Assembly (NCBI GenBank): GCA_019090315.1
Contig: JAHRWD010000077.1
Coordinates: forward strand, 1-33,976
Direction: 5' to 3'
From: Pseudomonadales bacterium
GTDB lineage: Bacteria; Pseudomonadota; Gammaproteobacteria; Pseudomonadales; JAHRWD01
Length of the DNA stretch: 33,976 nt
Part shown: positions 8,237-15,559 of the stretch, in pieces
Position numbering within the stretch: the stretch's first letter is position 1
Layout of the letters: every line of letters starts with the position of its first letter
The notes under the pieces: model-generated
Seen by the model: only the letters and a program-made list of their open reading frames with translations
Told to the model about the DNA's origin: nothing
Database searches by the model: none
Translations under genes and position numbers: made by a program

Positions 8237-8544
8237 TAGAGGCCTTTGTACGGGAGATGATTTTGCTTTCAGGCAAGGCGAAAATCCGCTCAGAGAGGGA
8301 GCTTACAACTGTAAGTGACTGATTGAGCAAATTTTCAACGCAGCATGAGAGCAGAATAGCTCTGGAGCCTGTCGGGTTTAGGTGTTCGTAACGAGGGAAT
8401 GTCCAGTTTGAGTCATTTTTTGAGTTCTTTTGAGAAGAATAGTGGTTCTATTTGACGATAAAGAACTTAAAAAATGACTCAAACTGGACATTACCGCAGT
8501 AGATCATTCCTAGACCCGACAGGCTCCTGCTGCAAAGGTCTCTA
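8237..8544. mobile_element. MITE-like non-coding element with long nested inverted repeats
   Basis: This is an approximately 308-bp segment with no credible ORF of its own. The outer ends are imperfect terminal inverted repeats (TAGAGGCCTTTG at 8237-8248 against CAAAGGTCTCTA at 8533-8544). Inside these, 8364-8382 pairs with 8509-8527 over 19 bp with one G.T position. The innermost arms, 8398-8430 and 8460-8492, pair over 33 bp with one G.T position around a 29-nt loop. The left half carries about 115 nt (8257-8363) with no partner in the right half. The features fit a transposase-less MITE or an internally deleted insertion sequence. I could not define a target-site duplication. It fills the rraA-SDR gap and its right end lies 26 nt before the SDR start codon. 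Confidence 0.75.
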
Positions 8545-8569
8545 CATAACAATAAAAGAGGATAGCAAA

Positions 8570-9337
8570 ATGAGTCGATTTGATAACAAAGTAGTGGCCA
8601 TTACCGGTGGATCCGGCGGAATTGGAATTGCAGCAGGAAAGCTCTTTTCCAGCGAAGGTGCGAAGGTACTTTTGGTTGATTTGAATGAAGATGCGTTGAA
8701 GAAAGCCGTTGAGGAGATTGGTTCCGGGGATGTTAGCTATGCAGTTGCAGATGTAACCGTTGCTGATCAGGTTGAAGCCTATACCCAGCTAGCGGTAACT
8801 CGTTATGGTGGCCTGGATATTTTGCTGGCAAATGCCGGTATTGAAGGAAGTGTAATGCCAATCACCGATTACCCACAGGAAACCTTCGACAAGGTTTTAG
8901 CGGTAAACGTAACCGGTGTTTTTCTGGGTATCAAATACGCAATGCCTGAGATGGCCAAACGTGGTGGCGGCAGTATTGTTGTTACCTCCTCTGTTGCAGG
9001 GGTGAAAGGTGGCCCAGGGCTCTGCGCATACACCACAAGTAAACACGCGGTGATCGGTTTGATGCGTAGCGCATCGAACGAAGGCGCGCCGATTGGTGTT
9101 CGTGTTAATACCGTGAACCCTGCACCTGTAGAAACTCGCATGATGCGCTCTCTGGAAGAGGGCATGGCTCCTGGTGCTGGCGATCAAGCGAAGGTGGGTA
9201 TCGCTAGCTCTATTCCTTTGGGTCGCTACGGTGAGCCATCTGAAGTGGCTGACATGATGGCGTTCCTGTCTAGCGATGCTGCAGCGTTCTGTACCGGTGG
9301 TGTGTACATGGTTGATGGTGGATCATCATCTAAATAG
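8570..9337 (+). CDS. Short-chain dehydrogenase/reductase (SDR family)
   Basis: This 255-residue classical SDR has cofactor motif TGGSGGIG (12-19), Asp37 after the second strand (indicating NAD rather than NADP), NAG at 88-90, and the catalytic triad Ser141, Tyr154 and Lys158 (AYTTSKHA). The C-terminus has the usual IPLGRYGEPSEVADMMAFLSSD and MVDGGSS. The substrate is unknown; alcohols, ketones or sterol-like substrates are typical of this group. ATG at 8570 follows AGAGGA with good spacing. A longer frame from 8474 begins inside the inverted-repeat element and is not believable. The promoter must lie within or next to that element, so the insertion may have changed its expression. Confidence 0.88.
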   Translation: MSRFDNKVVAITGGSGGIGIAAGKLFSSEGAKVLLVDLNEDALKKAVEEIGSGDVSYAVADVTVADQVEAYTQLAVTRYGGLDILLANAGIEGSVMPITDYPQETFDKVLAVNVTGVFLGIKYAMPEMAKRGGGSIVVTSSVAGVKGGPGLCAYTTSKHAVIGLMRSASNEGAPIGVRVNTVNPAPVETRMMRSLEEGMAPGAGDQAKVGIASSIPLGRYGEPSEVADMMAFLSSDAAAFCTGGVYMVDGGSSSK

Positions 9338-9339
9338 AG

Positions 9340-9365
9340 CATCGCCCACAATATAGGTGGCGATG
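9340..9365. terminator. Hairpin between convergent SDR and MFS genes
   Basis: CATCGCC (9340-9346) pairs with GGCGATG (9359-9365) three nt after the SDR stop and before the end of the minus-strand transporter. There is no T tract on either side, so intrinsic termination would be inefficient. Confidence 0.4.
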
Positions 9366-9381
9366 ATGATCTATAAGTAGA

Positions 9382-10953
9382 TTAGGGTTGCTCGGGGAGT
9401 ACAGGCTTTTTCCTTGAGTAACCCATTACCAACGCGGGGATGATCCCGATAAAAAAAACAATACCGATCACCACAAAAGCATCCCTGAATCCAAATAGCG
9501 TAGCTTTTGCGTAGATCACTCTGCCAAGAAAATGAAAGGATCCTGCGGCGGCTGCCGTATCGGACAAGCCCAGTTGACCGTAAAGGGTTCGAATAGTGTT
9601 GAGTAACGAGGTTGTGCTGCTATTGTCCGGTAGCTGCGTTGAAGCCAGATGATCCGAATGAAAGCCTATTCTGGTTGCCAGATAGACCGAAATCAGGTTT
9701 ACCCCGAAGGATCCACCCAGCTGCCGCATAAAGTTAACAACCCCGGATGCCTGGCCAAGCATTGATGGTGGTAATGAGCTTACCGCACCCACGCTAACGG
9801 AAGGCATAATCAGCGTTAAGCCCACCCTCCCCATCGTAATATAGAAAGCCAGGAGGGCAAATGTGGTGCTGACATCAACATCAAATAGCACCACACAGGA
9901 ACCGCCAAAAATAATAAAACCAACAATGATTGGAATATGCGCGGCAATTTTATCCGATGCGAAGCCCGCTAGCGGAAACAGAAAGCTCATCATCAGGCCA
10001 GCGGGCATTAATAGCAGACCCGCAAGGGTAGGGCTGTAACCCAGGGTAGTCTGTACAAACAGCGGGATAAGGTAGGTCGAACCGAGCAAACCGGCCCCGT
10101 ACAGGAAGCTAACACCTGAAGCGGCGGTAAAGCCGATACTCTTGAAGACCCGCAGCTCAAGCAGCGCGTTATCGGTATACAGCTCCCAAAGCACAAATGC
10201 TACGGCAGATGCTGCACCGGTATACAGCAGTGTAAGAATATAGTCCGAGCCCCAGCCAAAGCGCTGGCCGTTAGTCAGGCCAATGAGTGTTGCGCTAAGA
10301 AATGCACCGAGCAACGCCAGGCCAAGCCAGTCAAATTTCCGTACCGGGCCTGTATCTTCGCGATCAGGTAGAAAAAGCATCCCGCAAATTACGCCAAAAA
10401 TACAAAAGAAGGGTGCCACAAAAAAGGTCGCTCGCCAGTTAAATACATCGACCAGTATTCCGCCAATAACGGGACCAAACGCTGGGGCCAAAATAACCCC
10501 AATGCCGTAATAACCCATCGCTTTGCCGCGCTGATCGTCGGGGAAAACCCGGAACATGGTGAACATCGCAAGGGGAGCCAGCAAGCCTGCCGCAGCGCCC
10601 TGCATAATCCGTGCAAAGGTGAGTACGTCAATATGGTTGCCAAAACCACCAATCAGGGAACCGATGATAAATAGACCCATCGCCCAGACGTAGGTATTTC
10701 GTTGACCAAAGGCGTGTACGCACCAGGCGTTGACCAGCATGGTTGCGGTGTTGGCAGCGATAAAGGCGGTGGACATCCACTGCCCCTGATCCTGTCCGAC
10801 ACCGAAGGTGCCCATAATATCCGGGATCGCAACATTGACCATAGTGGTGGATAACGCCGAGGCCAGCGTACCCATCACCACCGTCATTGTGGCTAGCCAT
10901 TTATAGGCCGGGCCATACTGCTCAAAAAGCGATTCAGTCGTTCGTGATGTCAA
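9382..10953 (-). CDS. DHA2-family MFS drug exporter (EmrB-like)
   Basis: This inner-membrane proton-driven exporter of about 523 residues should have 14 transmembrane helices. Signatures are VNVAIPDIMGTFG with the WMSTAF loop, FGQRNTYVWAM (motif A region), RIMQGAAAGLLAPLAM, and motif C GIGVILAPAFGPVIGG in helix 5. These define the DHA2/EmrB class, which pumps hydrophobic toxic compounds. The upstream overlapping gene encodes its HlyD/EmrA periplasmic adaptor, so the pair works with an outer-membrane TolC-type channel encoded elsewhere. No ATG is available. TTG at 10953 has GAGG 6 nt upstream, while TTG at 10965 is an alternative. Both overlap the end of the adaptor gene (stop at 10934), which indicates coupling. 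Confidence 0.9.
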   Translation of the reverse strand: MTSRTTESLFEQYGPAYKWLATMTVVMGTLASALSTTMVNVAIPDIMGTFGVGQDQGQWMSTAFIAANTATMLVNAWCVHAFGQRNTYVWAMGLFIIGSLIGGFGNHIDVLTFARIMQGAAAGLLAPLAMFTMFRVFPDDQRGKAMGYYGIGVILAPAFGPVIGGILVDVFNWRATFFVAPFFCIFGVICGMLFLPDREDTGPVRKFDWLGLALLGAFLSATLIGLTNGQRFGWGSDYILTLLYTGAASAVAFVLWELYTDNALLELRVFKSIGFTAASGVSFLYGAGLLGSTYLIPLFVQTTLGYSPTLAGLLLMPAGLMMSFLFPLAGFASDKIAAHIPIIVGFIIFGGSCVVLFDVDVSTTFALLAFYITMGRVGLTLIMPSVSVGAVSSLPPSMLGQASGVVNFMRQLGGSFGVNLISVYLATRIGFHSDHLASTQLPDNSSTTSLLNTIRTLYGQLGLSDTAAAAGSFHFLGRVIYAKATLFGFRDAFVVIGIVFFIGIIPALVMGYSRKKPVLPEQP

Positions 10954-12049
10954 TGTCGACCTCAACCATCATGCCGGGATTTAAAACAGCCTGGTCGCTG
11001 ACAATTGCGATACGCACGGGTATTCGTTGGGTGATCTTGGTGAAGTTTCCACTGGGGTTGGGGCTTGGGATCAGTGCAAACTGGCTGGTTGCCGCCGTTC
11101 CAATCTGTTCTACGCTGCCCTCAAAGACCTGGTCGGGGTAGGCATCTACATGAATATCAACCAATTGGCCGATCTTTAATTTACGAATCTCTGATTCTTT
11201 AATGTTGGTGCTAATCCAGATGTTCGACGGATCGTGAATCAAAAGTAACCGTTGACCAGGGGAAACGTACTCCTGATTGTGTACAAAGGTCTGATCAACC
11301 ACGCCATCGATAGGGCTCAAAATGGTGCGATCAGCGAGGTCTTTTTCAAGTTGTAGCTTCTGGATCTCAAAAGCCCTGCGATTGTGTAGCAGGGTTTCTA
11401 TTTGACTGTCGAATAGTTCGACTCTTTGTCGTGTAGCGATTGCCTCCGCATAGGAAGCACGAATCGAGATGGCTCGCGCTTGCGTCGCACGGTGTTTCTC
11501 CCGTGCCTTGTTAGCAACGCTTCGAGCTTGATCAAGTTGCCGGGTGGCGATCAGTTTTTTCTCTGCCAGAGACTGCGCACGCTTGTAATCACTTTTCGTG
11601 CGTTCTGTCTCGTATTGCGCCTCCTGTACCTGAGCGGTGGCGGCATCAAGTCTGGCTTTGGCGCTCTCTACCTGGCTGGTCGTCTGGTTGTTGACAATTT
11701 CACGGTTGGTTTTGTGTTCGTTGATCTGGGTATCGATCGCCTGAATACGTGCATCCAGCTCAAGGTTTCTTAATGCAACTGATTCACTATCCAGTCGGGA
11801 AATCAGTGCACCTTTTTTTATGATGTCACCTTCAGAAATATCGAACTCCACGATTCGACCGGGAACCGTACTGCTGATAATCGTAATCGCTGACTTAACC
11901 CTGGCATCGATTTCAGATACGTGGGATACACGAAACATCAGCCATTTCACCACGACTACCAAAATAACAATGCTTAGAATCGAAATACCGGACAGGGTAA
12001 TGATTCTGCTGGCAGACATACCGGCAGACTGGTTTTCTTGTTCAGACAT
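10934..12049 (-). CDS. HlyD/EmrA-type membrane fusion protein
   Basis: This is a 371-residue periplasmic adaptor for the MFS exporter encoded immediately downstream. A short cytoplasmic N-terminus is followed by one membrane anchor (about 15-38). The lipoyl/barrel half-motif TVPGRIVEFDISEGDIIKKGALI comes next, then a long alanine-, glutamine- and lysine-rich coiled-coil hairpin (about 85-250). The second half-motif TILSPIDGVVDQTF and the C-terminal beta-barrel (GQLVDIHVDAYP, PVRIAI) complete the fold. The length and order match EmrA. ATG at 12049 is preceded by CGAGGA. The 233-nt upstream region holds a strong palindrome, but no regulator gene lies beside the pair. Confidence 0.9.
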   Translation of the reverse strand: MSEQENQSAGMSASRIITLSGISILSIVILVVVVKWLMFRVSHVSEIDARVKSAITIISSTVPGRIVEFDISEGDIIKKGALISRLDSESVALRNLELDARIQAIDTQINEHKTNREIVNNQTTSQVESAKARLDAATAQVQEAQYETERTKSDYKRAQSLAEKKLIATRQLDQARSVANKAREKHRATQARAISIRASYAEAIATRQRVELFDSQIETLLHNRRAFEIQKLQLEKDLADRTILSPIDGVVDQTFVHNQEYVSPGQRLLLIHDPSNIWISTNIKESEIRKLKIGQLVDIHVDAYPDQVFEGSVEQIGTAATSQFALIPSPNPSGNFTKITQRIPVRIAIVSDQAVLNPGMMVEVDIDITND

Positions 12050-12140
12050 TAAAATCCTCGGTTTTATTCGGCAATGAATGGTGCTGTAAATTGAGCGGCT
12101 ATCAAAGAAATACTGTGACTAGAAAAATAGCTCGATAACT

Positions 12141-12162
12141 AATAGTTAGCATTGTAACTATT
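12141..12162. promoter_or_regulatory. Perfect palindromic operator candidate upstream of the efflux pair
   Basis: AATAGTTA (12141-12148) and TAACTATT (12155-12162) are perfect 8-bp inverted arms separated by 6 nt. The site is about 92 nt upstream of the adaptor start at 12049, in a region likely to hold the promoter. Size and shape fit the operators of MarR-family or TetR-family repressors that control efflux pumps. The family is inferred from context only. Confidence 0.6.
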
Positions 12163-12224
12163 TTTGCTCTTTTTTTCCATCGAGCACTTAGCCGTTTATC
12201 CAGTAAGCAGCTTAAAAAAGAGGT

Positions 12225-12249
12225 AGAAAAAACCCGCCATTTGGCGGGT
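12225..12249 (-). terminator. Rho-independent terminator of acnB
   Basis: On the minus strand CCCGCC pairs with GGCGGG (12243-12248 and 12233-12238) around a 4-nt loop. It is followed at once by a run of six or more T (the A run at 12227-12232 on the plus strand). It lies 34 nt past the acnB stop codon. Confidence 0.92.
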
Positions 12250-12282
12250 CTATTCTATCAAGCGGTGTATCAACGGTATCGG

Positions 12283-14871
12283 TTAACCGACAACACTCAC
12301 ATTCACCGCAGGAATGGTTACGTTTTTAGCATCATCGACATACTCTGCAAGTTGATCAAAGTTTAGATACTTGTAGATATTATCTGCCATTGGTGCGAGG
12401 TCCTTCGCCATCTCCAGGTATTCCGCCGGAGTAGGCAGCTTACCCATAATCGCAGCAACCGCAGCCAGCTCAGCTGAAGCCAGATAAACGTCAGCCTGGT
12501 CACCCAAGCGGTTCGGGAAGTTACGGGTTGAGGTCGAAACTGCTGTTGAACCCTTGGCGATTCGAGCCTGGTTACCCATGCATAATGAGCAACCTGGCAT
12601 TTCGGTACGTGCACCGGCCTGGGCGAAGATATTGTAGATGCCTTCTTCCATCAACTGGCGTTCATCCATTCGAGTAGGAGGAGCGATCCATAGTCGGGCC
12701 TGACTGGAGCCAGCTTTATCAAGCATCGAAGCGGCTGCGCGGAAATGACCGATATTGGTCATACAGGAACCGATGAATACTTCGCCGATGGGTGTGCCAG
12801 CCACTTCTGAAAGTGGCTTCACATCATCCGGGTCATTCGGGCAGCAAACCAGAGGTTCTTTGATTTCGTTAAGATCGATCTCGATGATCTCGAAGTACTC
12901 GGCATCCGCATCGGGTTCCATCAACTGTGGATCAGCAATCCATTTTTCCATACCCTGAATACGACGCTCGATAGTGCGTACGTCGCCGTAGCCCTGGGAG
13001 ATCATCCATTTCAGCATGGTGATGTTGGAATTCAGATATTCAATGATTGGCTCTTTACCCAATCGAATTGAGCAGCCGCCTGCTGAACGCTCCGCAGATG
13101 CATCCGACAGTTCAAATGCTTGCTCAACTTTAAGGTCTGGCAGGCCTTCAATCTCTAGGATTCGGCCAGAGAAAATGTTCTTTTTGCCTTTCTTTTCAAC
13201 GGTTAACGTGCCTTTTTGGATGGCTGCGTAAGGTATAGCATTAACCAGATCACGCAACGTGATACCGGGTTGCATCTCACCTTTGAAACGAACCAGAACA
13301 GACTCAGGCATATCCAGCGGCATTACGCCGGTGGCGGCAGCAAAGGCCACCAGGCCGGAACCCGCAGGGAAAGAGATACCAATCGGGAAACGAGTATGGG
13401 AGTCACCACCGGTACCAACGGTATCGGGCAACAACATACGGTTTAACCAGGAGTGAATGATTCCATCACCGGGACGCAATGAAACACCGCCGCGGTTCAT
13501 GATGAAATCAGGCAGCGTGTGTTGGGTTTCGATATCAACAGGCTTGGGATAAGCCGCAGTGTGACAAAAAGACTGCATCACAAGATCCGCAGAGAAACCA
13601 AGACAAGCCAGGTCTTTCAGCTCATCCCGTGTCATTGGGCCAGTGGTATCCTGTGAACCAACGGTTGTCATGTGTGGTTCGCAATATGTGCCAGCGCGAA
13701 TTCCTTCAACGCCACAGGCTTTACCAACCATTTTCTGAGCCAGAGTGTAGCCTTTTCCGCTATCCGCGACGGATGTGGGGCGACGGAATACTTTCGAAGG
13801 CTCCAGGCCGAGTTCGCTTCGAGTACGCTCTGTCAGGCCACGACCAATGATTAGCGGAATACGTCCGCCAGCCTGGACTTCATCAAGAATTACGTGGGAC
13901 TTGAGAGTGAATTCAGATAACTTTACGCCAGTTTCGTGGTTTTTCACGACACCTTCATACGGGTAGATGTCGATCACATCGCCCATGTTCATGTTGTCTA
14001 CTTCGCATTCAAAGGGCAGGGCGCCCGCATCTTCCATTGTGTTGAAAAAGATCGGTGCGATTTTTCCGCCGATACAGATACCACCACCTTTTTTGTTTGG
14101 CACAAATGGGATCTCATCACCCATAAACCAAAGCACAGAGTTGGTGGCAGACTTACGTGAAGAGCCGGTTCCGACTACGTCGCCAACATAAGCAACAGGG
14201 AAACCTTTGCTTTCCAGTTCTTTAATTTGCGCTTCAGGGGCATCAATGCCATCTCGTGCAATTTTTAGCATCGCTTTAGCGTGCAGCGGGATATCTGGCC
14301 GAGACCACGCATCCTGCGCAGGGGACAGATCATCAGTGTTGGTTTCGCCGGTCACCTTAAATACAGTAACAGTGATCACTTCTTCAACCTTGGGTCGGCT
14401 GGTGAACCACTCTGCAGCGGCCCATGAATCAACTACCTGTTTTGCGATTGCATTGCCAGATTTGGCTTTTTCGATTACATCGTGCGCGGCATCAAACATC
14501 AGCAGCGTATGAGACAGCGCTTTGCCCGCAATCGGTGCCAGTTTTTCATTATCGAGTAGCGCAATTAGCGGCTCGATATTGTATCCACCCGCCATAGTTC
14601 CCAGTAGTTCCGTCGCTTTTTCAGTTGAAACCAGCGGTGAGCTCGCTTCGCCATTAGCAACTGCAGTCAAAAAACCAGCCTTAACGTAGGCGGCATCATC
14701 AACACCTGGCGGTACCCGGTTAGTCAGTAAATCAATTAGAAGCCCTTCTTCACCCTTGGGTGGGCTTTTTAGTAGTTCGACTAGCCCAGATACCTGAGTT
14801 GCATCGAGTGGTTTAGGAACAATGCCTTCAGCGGCGCGTTCTTCTACGTGTTTCTTATAGGATTCGAGCAC
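12283..14871 (-). CDS. acnB: Aconitate hydratase B (also 2-methylisocitrate dehydratase)
   Basis: AcnB isomerises citrate to isocitrate in the TCA cycle, and often 2-methylisocitrate as well. It can act as an iron-responsive RNA-binding protein when its cluster is lost. The 862 residues fit the AcnB length. The order is typical of B-type enzymes: an N-terminal HEAT-like domain (about 1-160), the swivel domain ([30 protein letters not shown], then [17 protein letters not shown]), and the catalytic core. The 4Fe-4S ligands are Cys703 ([10 protein letters not shown]) and Cys761/Cys764 ([11 protein letters not shown]). The start is GTG at 14871, with CGAGG about 7 nt upstream. The gene stands alone with its own terminator. 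Confidence 0.97.
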   Translation of the reverse strand: MLESYKKHVEERAAEGIVPKPLDATQVSGLVELLKSPPKGEEGLLIDLLTNRVPPGVDDAAYVKAGFLTAVANGEASSPLVSTEKATELLGTMAGGYNIEPLIALLDNEKLAPIAGKALSHTLLMFDAAHDVIEKAKSGNAIAKQVVDSWAAAEWFTSRPKVEEVITVTVFKVTGETNTDDLSPAQDAWSRPDIPLHAKAMLKIARDGIDAPEAQIKELESKGFPVAYVGDVVGTGSSRKSATNSVLWFMGDEIPFVPNKKGGGICIGGKIAPIFFNTMEDAGALPFECEVDNMNMGDVIDIYPYEGVVKNHETGVKLSEFTLKSHVILDEVQAGGRIPLIIGRGLTERTRSELGLEPSKVFRRPTSVADSGKGYTLAQKMVGKACGVEGIRAGTYCEPHMTTVGSQDTTGPMTRDELKDLACLGFSADLVMQSFCHTAAYPKPVDIETQHTLPDFIMNRGGVSLRPGDGIIHSWLNRMLLPDTVGTGGDSHTRFPIGISFPAGSGLVAFAAATGVMPLDMPESVLVRFKGEMQPGITLRDLVNAIPYAAIQKGTLTVEKKGKKNIFSGRILEIEGLPDLKVEQAFELSDASAERSAGGCSIRLGKEPIIEYLNSNITMLKWMISQGYGDVRTIERRIQGMEKWIADPQLMEPDADAEYFEIIEIDLNEIKEPLVCCPNDPDDVKPLSEVAGTPIGEVFIGSCMTNIGHFRAAASMLDKAGSSQARLWIAPPTRMDERQLMEEGIYNIFAQAGARTEMPGCSLCMGNQARIAKGSTAVSTSTRNFPNRLGDQADVYLASAELAAVAAIMGKLPTPAEYLEMAKDLAPMADNIYKYLNFDQLAEYVDDAKNVTIPAVNVSVVG

Positions 14872-15090
14872 AGTATTACCTCGTTAAGATTGAATTCGGT
14901 TCCAATGTTTGTTGCTGGTCCAGCAAATTTAGACGTTCGATAATAATGTATACGAAGCTGCCGAACCTTAATGGTAGTGTTTTTTGATCAGCCGCTCTGT
15001 TTTCGGAGTTATTAAGAGTGAACTAACACTAGCATCAAAATTAGGGCACGAATTATATAGAAGAACGGCTTCAAGGTTAAGGGCATTCGG

Positions 15091-15117
15091 TTGCTATAGG
15101 CTATGATCTGGTATAAA
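15091..15117 (+). promoter_or_regulatory. Possible promoter of tRNA-Ser
   Basis: A TTGCTA box (15091-15096) and TATAAA (15112-15117) lie 30 nt before the tRNA. A GC-rich stretch (CGGCCCC) follows the -10-like box, as in growth-rate-controlled stable RNA promoters. The spacer is only 15 nt, shorter than ideal. Confidence 0.35.
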
Positions 15118-15146
15118 GTTCGGCCCCTCAAAATCCCGCCATATCT

Positions 15147-15236
15147 GGAGAGGTGTCCGAGCGGCTTAAGGAGCACGCCTGGAAAGCGTGTATGGGTTAA
15201 CGCCCATCGAGGGTTCGAATCCCTCCCTCTCCGCCA
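15147..15236 (+). tRNA. tRNA-Ser, anticodon GGA
   Basis: This 90-nt class II tRNA has acceptor stem GGAGAGG/CCTCTCC, discriminator G and an encoded CCA end. The anticodon stem CACGC/GCGTG encloses loop CTGGAAA, giving anticodon GGA (15181-15183), which reads UCC and UCU serine codons. The long variable arm (TATGGGTTAACGCCCAT) and GGTTCGAATCC T-loop are both clear. No integrase or duplicated 3' end is seen nearby, so it is not visibly used as an attachment site in this window. Confidence 0.97.
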
Positions 15237-15541
15237 AACAAGCCATCTCTCGTCAGCGATTTACAATGCAGCCCTTCCTGACTCAGTCCGGCGCGGCTAA
15301 AAATTGTTTTTATACTCAGAATCCACGATTTTCTTTTATCGGCAGCTAGTAGCGGTAAAAGAAGAGCTGTTTTTCGCACGGTTTACGGCATCACCTGTTT
15401 TTCACAAATCCGTGGCACGGAGGTAGGAAGTGTAGTTTGACACCTGTGTTTTATTCTTAAACTGCTGAAGTATAGATTGACCTGCCTACGAAAAAATGGC
15501 TAAATATTGAGCAATATAAAAACCGCATTAAAAGTATAAAA
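15237..15541. other. Gene-free spacer between tRNA-Ser and the HDOD kinase gene
   Basis: This stretch of about 305 nt has no credible coding frame. It should contain the end of the tRNA transcript and the promoter of the downstream signalling operon. A GC-rich patch ending in TAAAAATTGTTTTT (near 15290-15312) may help end the tRNA transcript, but I cannot draw a convincing stem. The last 60 nt before the kinase gene are AT-rich. The frame running antisense through the tRNA is an artefact. Confidence 0.5.
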
Positions 15542-15559
15542 GTGGGTTTGGAAGAAGGG

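Noticed and set aside
8474..8569. N-terminal extension of the SDR (MTQTGHYRSRSF...)
   Set aside because: It is encoded by the right arm of the inverted-repeat element. The SDR fold starts at ATG 8570, which has its own ribosome binding site.
12283..14871. Many plus- and minus-strand ORFs inside acnB
   Set aside because: They are shadow frames of a strongly conserved coding gene, without ribosome binding sites or recognisable domains. The same applies inside metH, ccoI and cysI.
15147..15236. tRNA-Ser as an integration site for a genomic island
   Set aside because: No integrase gene and no repeated tRNA 3' end are present in the window, and the flanking genes are ordinary chromosomal genes.
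15103..15300. Plus-strand frame containing ERCPSGLRSTPGKRV and GFESLPLRQ
   Set aside because: It runs straight through tRNA-Ser in the sense direction. It is a recurring false ORF with no ribosome binding site.
15197..15379. Minus-strand frame ending in GEGGIRTLDGR
   Set aside because: It is translated antisense through tRNA-Ser. This peptide tail is a well-known artefact of tRNA-Ser genes.
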